From Ophiothrix spiculata (Eukaryota > Echinodermata > Ophiuroidea > Amphilepidida > Ophiotrichidae), in assembly GCA_000969725.1 (NCBI GenBank), contig JXSR01S003649.1: a DNA stretch of 21,019 nucleotides. One strand, 5' to 3'. Below are positions 16,179 through 21,019 of the stretch, piece after piece (positions within the stretch are counted from its first letter, which is position 1; the number at the start of each line of letters is the position of its first letter). The position numbers and the translations under genes are program-made. The notes beneath the pieces were generated by a model, which did not search any database, was not told the origin of the DNA, and worked only from the letters and a program-made list of their open reading frames with translations.

Positions 16179-19128
16179 ATGAAGTGCTACAAATGTTTAA
16201 AAGAAGTAACTGGAGGAATTAAGGATTTATTCAATCACTTGAAATATATTCATCGCGTTACATCACACACATCAACCGTAATAATCTGTGGCCAAAATGG
16301 ATGTACAGAAACATTTTCTTACACATCAGCATACAAGAAACATTTGTTATCTATACATGTGGCAGAGAGAGAATTCAGAGAAAACATTGAGGACATTGTC
16401 AATGATGTACCACAGAGAGATCAAGTTTTACATGAACAAGATGATATATCAGTTCAAGATGACAATGAAGGGTTTATGGAAGGTGATAAAGACATCGGTG
16501 ATGAAAATGTTACCATCAAAATAGTGACGCAGGATACAGTCATTTACTCATTTGGTGCGTCACAAGGTACCCCGTTGGGTGCGTCTTTGTCAGTCACTTT
16601 ACCTTGGTGCGTCAATATTTATATTGAACTTAAATGTAACTCACCAGATATACAAAAGCATTACATTCGAATGTAACTCAGACTCATCCTTCCCTTGCAG
16701 GGGGGTGGGGCTTGACACAGGCTCAGTCTGTGTAGCAGTACCCCAATATGAGGCATTCATACAGGGGACAAAGGACTTTAATAACAGAACTTATGAACCA
16801 CGGAGCAATTTGAGGAAAGTTTCTTGTCCAAGTAAACAAGGAGAAGTGAACCGTGTGTACATGTACGTTTGATATCGTAATCCATACTTTGCTCAAGAAT
16901 GGGATTTTATAAACTCGATCCGTACAAACTGTGTGTTGATTTTTTCAACCTGAGATTGTCATGATACCAATCTGTTGAGCTACTTTTTTATTAAATCTCC
17001 TCATGCTCAAGCTGAAATTTGTAACAACCAACCCTGAGAATTTCAGTGTGATTTTCAGTGCTAATAATATTTCATAAGCACCCAAAACTACATTATTTAG
17101 ATCAGACTCTATTATCATTTTTTATCCCCTTCTTTGTCATACATATAATTACGTTTAGATCCTCATGATACCGATCAAACTTGCATCATGACCCGGCATC
17201 ATGAGAACAATCAGAATCCTAGGCTAAATGGTGCGTCACAATTTTGATACAGGGGTCAGTCATTGTCGGCAAATGTCTGTCATTATATGGACGCACATGT
17301 GCGTCATGGTATAGGTAAATCTGACTCACATCAAACAAGTGACTCACCATCCCCGGGGGTGATAGGTGAGTCATAACAAATGACAGCTGTATTAGTCCAG
17401 AAGAACAAATTATTGGCCGAAGCTTTGTTTCTCAGGTGGACAGTTCAACTGGTGCAGCTAAACGAGTCTTAAAGGATGATACATATCAGTATATTCCTAT
17501 TGATCAGACAATTAAAAAGCACCTTGAACGTCCTGGAATTAAGGCAGCAATACTTGATCATTCCTCCGGAAATGATGAATTACTGAAAACTTATCGGGAC
17601 TACAGGGACAAATTTAACCATCCTAATGAAGTAGTGATCCCTCTCCTGTTATACAATGATGATTATGAAAGTGGAAACCCACTTGGGTCAAGAAAAGGTG
17701 GAAACAAAATAAGGGGTTTCTATGTAAGTTTACTTTGTTTACCTGCAGTATTTCAAGCAAGTTTATCAAACATTCTGCAGCGATAGTACATGACTTAACT
17801 CAGTTGGAAATACATGGCCTTCAAATTTCATGCAGTTCATATATAGGGGTTGTACGACCTGTTTTATTTCAGGTTATTGGTGACAATTTAGGCCTACATC
17901 AAATATTAGGTTTTTCAGGAAGTTCTGCCAACTTCCCATGCAGATTTTGCAAAGCAAGCAAGGAGTTAACCCGCAAACAACTGAAAGAAGACCTTACACT
18001 CTTGAGGAATGAGGACAATTTTGCTCATGATATTGCATAAGGCAACCCTACACGCACAGGTATTAAAAGGGATTCCAAATTGAATGAAATACCAAGTTAC
18101 CATGTCACAAGAAATTATGCAGTTAAACTTACATTTGATAAACTTATCAAAGATGGTCACTTCAGCCTTGAAGAGGTAAACAATCGAATATCTTCATTCA
18201 GTTACGGATTTATTGACAAAAAAAATGTTCCCAGCCCTATTAAAGAATCAGGCCTATCTAATCCTGGTGGATCGAGTGGACAAACAGCTGCACAGATGAA
18301 CTGTTTGATTAAATACCTCCCACTTATATTAGGTGACCTGGTGCCTACAACATCTGATGTATGGGAAATGTTACTACTCCTGATTGATATCTACAAAATA
18401 ATAATGGCTCCAATGATCACCAAGTCTGGTACAGTTTTTTTGAGGCAACTGATACATGACCACCACAATTTGTTCCTTGAACTATTTCCAGAACGAAATT
18501 TAATACCAAAACACCACTATGTAACGCATTACCCAAGGATAATTCAACTGATTGGCCCTGTCCCACAGTATTCAAGCCTGAGAAAGGAGGGGAAGCATAA
18601 ACCCTTTAAAAAGTGGGCCAATGCTTGTAACAACTATCAGAATAACAGTTGCCAACAGACATCAGCAACAGCAAAGCTTTGTCTTTCTCAAGCGATATAA
18701 TACAGAGTGTGAAATTAATTTCCAGTATCAAATCCCAGTTCAAGTTTCAACACTGCAGGGGTCAGATGAGGTATGTTTGTTCTTTCTGTGAAGCATACAC
18801 TGTCATCATATTAGCAGAAAGCCTTGAAATTCAAAGTTATGTGTTTAAACCAAATTCTTTGATACTCAATAATTGGGATGAAAATGGACCACAATTCTCA
18901 CGATTGGCAAACATAATCATACTTGAAAATGAAGCGTACTTCCTTGTGCAACCATGGGAAACGATGTACTTTAACAGACATTATCATGCATATGCTGTGG
19001 CAGAATGCAATGATCCCACACAGATTATAAGACCATCAGATCTTTTCACCTTCCGCCCATTTCATGCTACCAAGTGTCACAATAGACAAGATCAGAAATG
19101 GTATGTGACAACAGCATACAGTAGCTAA
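16179..19128 (+). pseudogene. Gene D: C2H2 zinc-finger protein with DDE-transposase-like core, multiply broken
   Basis: ATG at 16179 opens two C2H2 fingers: C-x2-C-x13-H-x4-H (16185-16253) and C-x4-C-x12-H-x4-H (about 16290-16360). An acidic linker follows to 16536, then an 853-base inserted element. The core resumes at 17392 with YQYIPIDQTIKKHL, LLLYNDDYESGNPLGS and GFYVSLLCLPAVFQASLSNI, then in another frame GDNLGLHQILGF, ANFPCRFC and, after a stop at 18038-18040, SFSYGFIDKKN, CLIKYLPLILGDLVP and RNLIPKHHYVTHYPR. A shift near 18645 leads to VANRHQQQQ, ending at a possible GAG|GTATGT donor (18771). The C-terminus (SLEIQSYVFKPNSLI...YFNRHYHAYAV...FRPFHATKCH) runs to TAA at 19126-19128. GDN and FCRxC mark the transposase-like fold as I recall it; the MHDxLEG segment expected before LTFDKLIKDG (18131) is absent. 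Family is multi-copy in fish and marine invertebrates, by recollection. Confidence 0.78.
16537..17389. mobile_element. 853-base TA-flanked non-autonomous transposon inside gene D
   Basis: Starts CAGTCATTTACTCATTTGG and ends, reverse complement, CAGCTGTCATTTGTTATGAC: imperfect ends sharing CAG, TCATTT and an ACTCA word. TA stands on both sides (16535-16536 and 17390-17391). GGTGCGTC recurs near the left end (16554, 16578, 16606) and the right end (17230, and in a GACGCACATGTGCGTC palindrome at 17290-17305), with GTGACTCACC (17339) and GGTGAGTCA (17365) as inverted partners. Inside there is no transposase. Removing the element plus one TA leaves gene D open across the join (TQDISPEEQ), which confirms both ends. 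TA duplication and CAGT start point to a Tc1/mariner-type parent. Confidence 0.85.
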
Positions 19129-19916
19129 CCTGATTATTGGTAAGTATATACTGACATGCATGTAGGCGTAGCCAGGACAGCACACTACCGGGGGACCGCG
19201 GACCTCTCCAGGGACCCAGGCGGGAATCCGAGGGGCCAAATGACCTCCAGAAACCCCAAAATAGGTAGATTTTGCATGATTTTAGAAAGTAACTGGGGGG
19301 GGGGGGGCGCAGCCCCCAAAGCCCTCCAGGCTACGCCAGTGATGAGTTCCACAGATGAAATAAAATAACTTTGGCTGTCAAGTCTGTAAGACATTTCAAA
19401 TATTTTTTTCAACACTTTTAAGACACTTCAAATTAATTATGCCATATAATATGTATGCTTCTGTTGTGAAGTCCTGTCCTCCTCCTTCTTTAAGACAATA
19501 TCCTTCTTCTAATAGCATTAAAATGTTTAAAGCTGCAGAGCTGAAAGTTGGTAAACATATTGCCCCTAGACTGTATAGCTTAAATTTGTCAGTCAGGACT
19601 CCAAAGGGCAAAAAGCACAGGCCCCAGGGGGAAAAAGTGTGAATACCATAGAAAACCACAGCACAACCAGTCTGCTTTACAATTTAGTACACTCTAAATT
19701 TGGGGAGTAGAAATATGCACGATAAGGCATAGGAGTAAAAGGTTGAGTCACTTTTTACTCCCAAGAGCAGTAAAACATTGACTCGGTGGTTTATTAATTT
19801 ACTGTCGACTACAATCTTACTCAACTTCTCAATCTTTTGTGACCTTTTACCCCGCCCCGAGTAACTCTTTATTGACAAATGAATAAACCCGCTCACGTGT
19901 GTTTCATCACTGCACG
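19129..19916. other. Stretch between genes D and E
   Basis: No gene is seen. It contains the GGCGTAGCC element (19162-19341) and then AT-rich sequence with repeated TTTTACTC/GAGTAAAA words (19731-19760). A CACGTG box at 19894-19899 lies 18 bases before the exon E ATG. Confidence 0.5.
19162..19341. mobile_element. Short element with GGCGTAGCC ends
   Basis: GTAGGCGTAGCCAGG at 19164 pairs with GGCTACGCCAGTGATG at 19329. The right part holds a G13 run (about 19296-19308) and GCGCAGCCCCCAAAGCCCTCC, a wording I recall from very common short repeats of marine animals. Related in its ends to the element at 11436-11700. Boundaries are approximate. Confidence 0.6.
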
Positions 19917-19991
19917 ATGAGTGACATTGGTGAAGTGGCTATGGGGAATTTGCTCGAAAGATGGGGTTTGCCCTCATCAACATATTTCATG
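19917..19991 (+). CDS. Gene E, first exon of a SAM-domain protein
   Basis: ATG at 19917 reads MSDIGEVAMGNLLERWGLPS then STYFM, ending at ATG|GTAAGAG in phase 0. LLERWGLxxxxYF matches helix 1 of a SAM domain and parallels the exon at 14779. The second half of the domain is not found in the remaining 1,000 bases, so the gene continues outside the window, is truncated, or has another structure. The SAM exon at 16032 needs a phase 1 donor, so the two would not splice together as they stand. CACGTG lies 23 bases from the ATG. Confidence 0.5.
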
Positions 19992-21019
19992 GTAAGAGAA
20001 ACATTTCAGGTACCGTACATTTGATATGCACTCGCAGATTAGAATCAACGCCTTGGGCAGTGTTCATGGTCCGAGGAAGTTCATTGACTATGTTGGGTCC
20101 CGATTCTGTCCCTCATCATCTCCGCCATTGCATTTCATACACATGTACAGCTAGACTTCACAGCCATTGACTTATGCGAAAGTTGACAAAAAAATTGAAA
20201 TATGAAGCAGAGACACCTCTTGTAGCAACAGATATCTTTGATCACTATCAAATAATCTTCAATTCATACAGGGGGGGTATTCAACTTCAAGTTTGGTTTT
20301 GGTAGGGGTGTGCTGCTGGGAAATTTGAAGTACCACCCATGCATATACCAATTTTCAAGAAAAAAGGACCCATCCATATACCAAATTCCCCAAATTTTGA
20401 GTCAAAAGTTATGCAAAAATTGAAAATTTCTCCACAAATATACTTTAATTTGGAGCAAATTTCTTGATTTTTGTTTAAATTTTAGAAAAAATCCAAAATT
20501 TGCGCCATTTTGGCGCAAATCTTAGAAAATTTTGAAAAACAGACCCATCAAAATACCACATTTTGCAAAGAAAAAGGACCCATTGGCATACCAGACAGCC
20601 TGATTTTGCTACCCAATTTGCGGCACATCCCTGGTAAATCACTTTTGTACTTAAGTAACCCCCACCCCCGAATTCATGTTAATCAAAAGCTTTCATCATA
20701 TTTTTTCATGCCACTGAGTGGTCGCACGTCATAAGGTGGGGCCCAAGTGTGTCAAAATTGACCAAAATAGTATTTTTTGATATGTTATAGGCAATGACCC
20801 CCTCTATTCAGTTATGTAAGTTTCGAGCCAAATATACCTCTCGTTACGGCAAAACAGGCTATTAATATTTGATTAGTCCATAGGCATAGACGGCAATGTA
20901 AACTAGGTTTTTCAAATGCGTTTTTCTCAATTCGGACTTGCTGTACTAAAATGAGCATAAAATTTGAATGGTTCATTCCCATACTTAAAATAAATGCCAT
21001 CGGATAGCCATCGGATAAC
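19992..21019. other. Right end of the window, repeats only
   Basis: No exon is recognised. The A-rich repeat with GGACCCAT...ATACCA words (20330-20610) is listed separately. The last 300 bases show no structure apart from a GATAGCCATCG direct repeat at the very end (GCCATCGGATA at 20996 and 21008). Confidence 0.5.
20330..20610. repeat. Degenerate GGACCCAT...ATACCA repeat with a hairpin
   Basis: GGACCCATCCATATACCAAA (near 20366), AGACCCATCAAAATACCACA (near 20541) and GGACCCATTGGCATACCAGA (near 20577) recur in A-rich sequence. Between them ATTTGCGCCA and TGGCGCAAAT at 20498-20520 form a perfect 10-base stem with a TTT loop, and the AAATTTT words around it extend the pairing. It looks like an old dispersed repeat. 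Confidence 0.5.

Noticed and set aside
16552-16872. 106-residue open frame inside the TA-flanked element
   Set aside because: No transposase motif; includes the subterminal repeats, so probably open by chance.
19036-19659. Open frames on the - strand between genes D and E
   Set aside because: They cross the gene D C-terminus and a poly-G repeat; no domain character.
1-21019. CRISPR array, operon promoters or bacterial terminators
   Set aside because: Introns, MITEs and animal protein families show eukaryotic DNA; no regularly spaced identical repeats.

Overview
The window looks like a piece of animal nuclear DNA, most likely from a marine invertebrate deuterostome (echinoderm, hemichordate or amphioxus; I cannot choose between them). 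It is AT-rich, its coding exons are separated by GT-AG introns with matching phases, and the space between them is full of short inverted-repeat transposons (MITEs). The protein families recognised, SAMD3-like and a C2H2/DDE-like transposase family, are by recollection multi-copy in such genomes. No bacterial, viral, tRNA or rRNA gene was found. Every coding segment supported is on the + strand.

Layout. 1-1854: repeats only. 1855-2847: one large exon of a SAMD3-like gene (B), with three frame breaks in its first 400 bases. 2902-4874: a MITE and degenerate repeats. 4875-8107: three exons of gene A, an uncharacterised family (REDH... / DWMPW / TTDDVECFFS motifs). Its splice phases agree, and a 19-base tandem duplication breaks the frame in exon 2. 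8108-10019: a SINE-like remnant and two MITEs. 10024-13781: gene C, a second SAMD3-like gene with an N-terminal ubiquitin/PB1-like domain, four exons and at least two frame breaks. 14779-16141: two exons of a SAM domain, each carrying a stop. 16179-19128: gene D, a two-finger C2H2 protein joined to a DDE-transposase-like core. It is split by an 853-base TA-flanked transposon and damaged at several further points. 19917-19991: the first exon of another SAM-domain gene (E), which would continue beyond what I can follow.

How it fits together. The genes seem to be decayed or poorly assembled members of multi-copy families related to transposons (D clearly, A possibly), mixed with SAM/SAMD3-like genes whose role is unknown. 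The cleanest observation is in gene D. Taking out the inserted element and one TA copy leaves an uninterrupted frame across the junction, which fixes the element ends to the base. In gene A, removing one 19-base repeat unit likewise rejoins the frame. A nest of inverted-repeat elements with TA or TTAA target duplications fills the introns and intergenic spaces. Whether the same-strand cluster of SAM, SAMD3-like, gene A and transposase-like genes is a functional unit, a composite mobile element or a repeat-rich graveyard cannot be settled from one copy. Family names rest on recalled motif patterns, not on a search.
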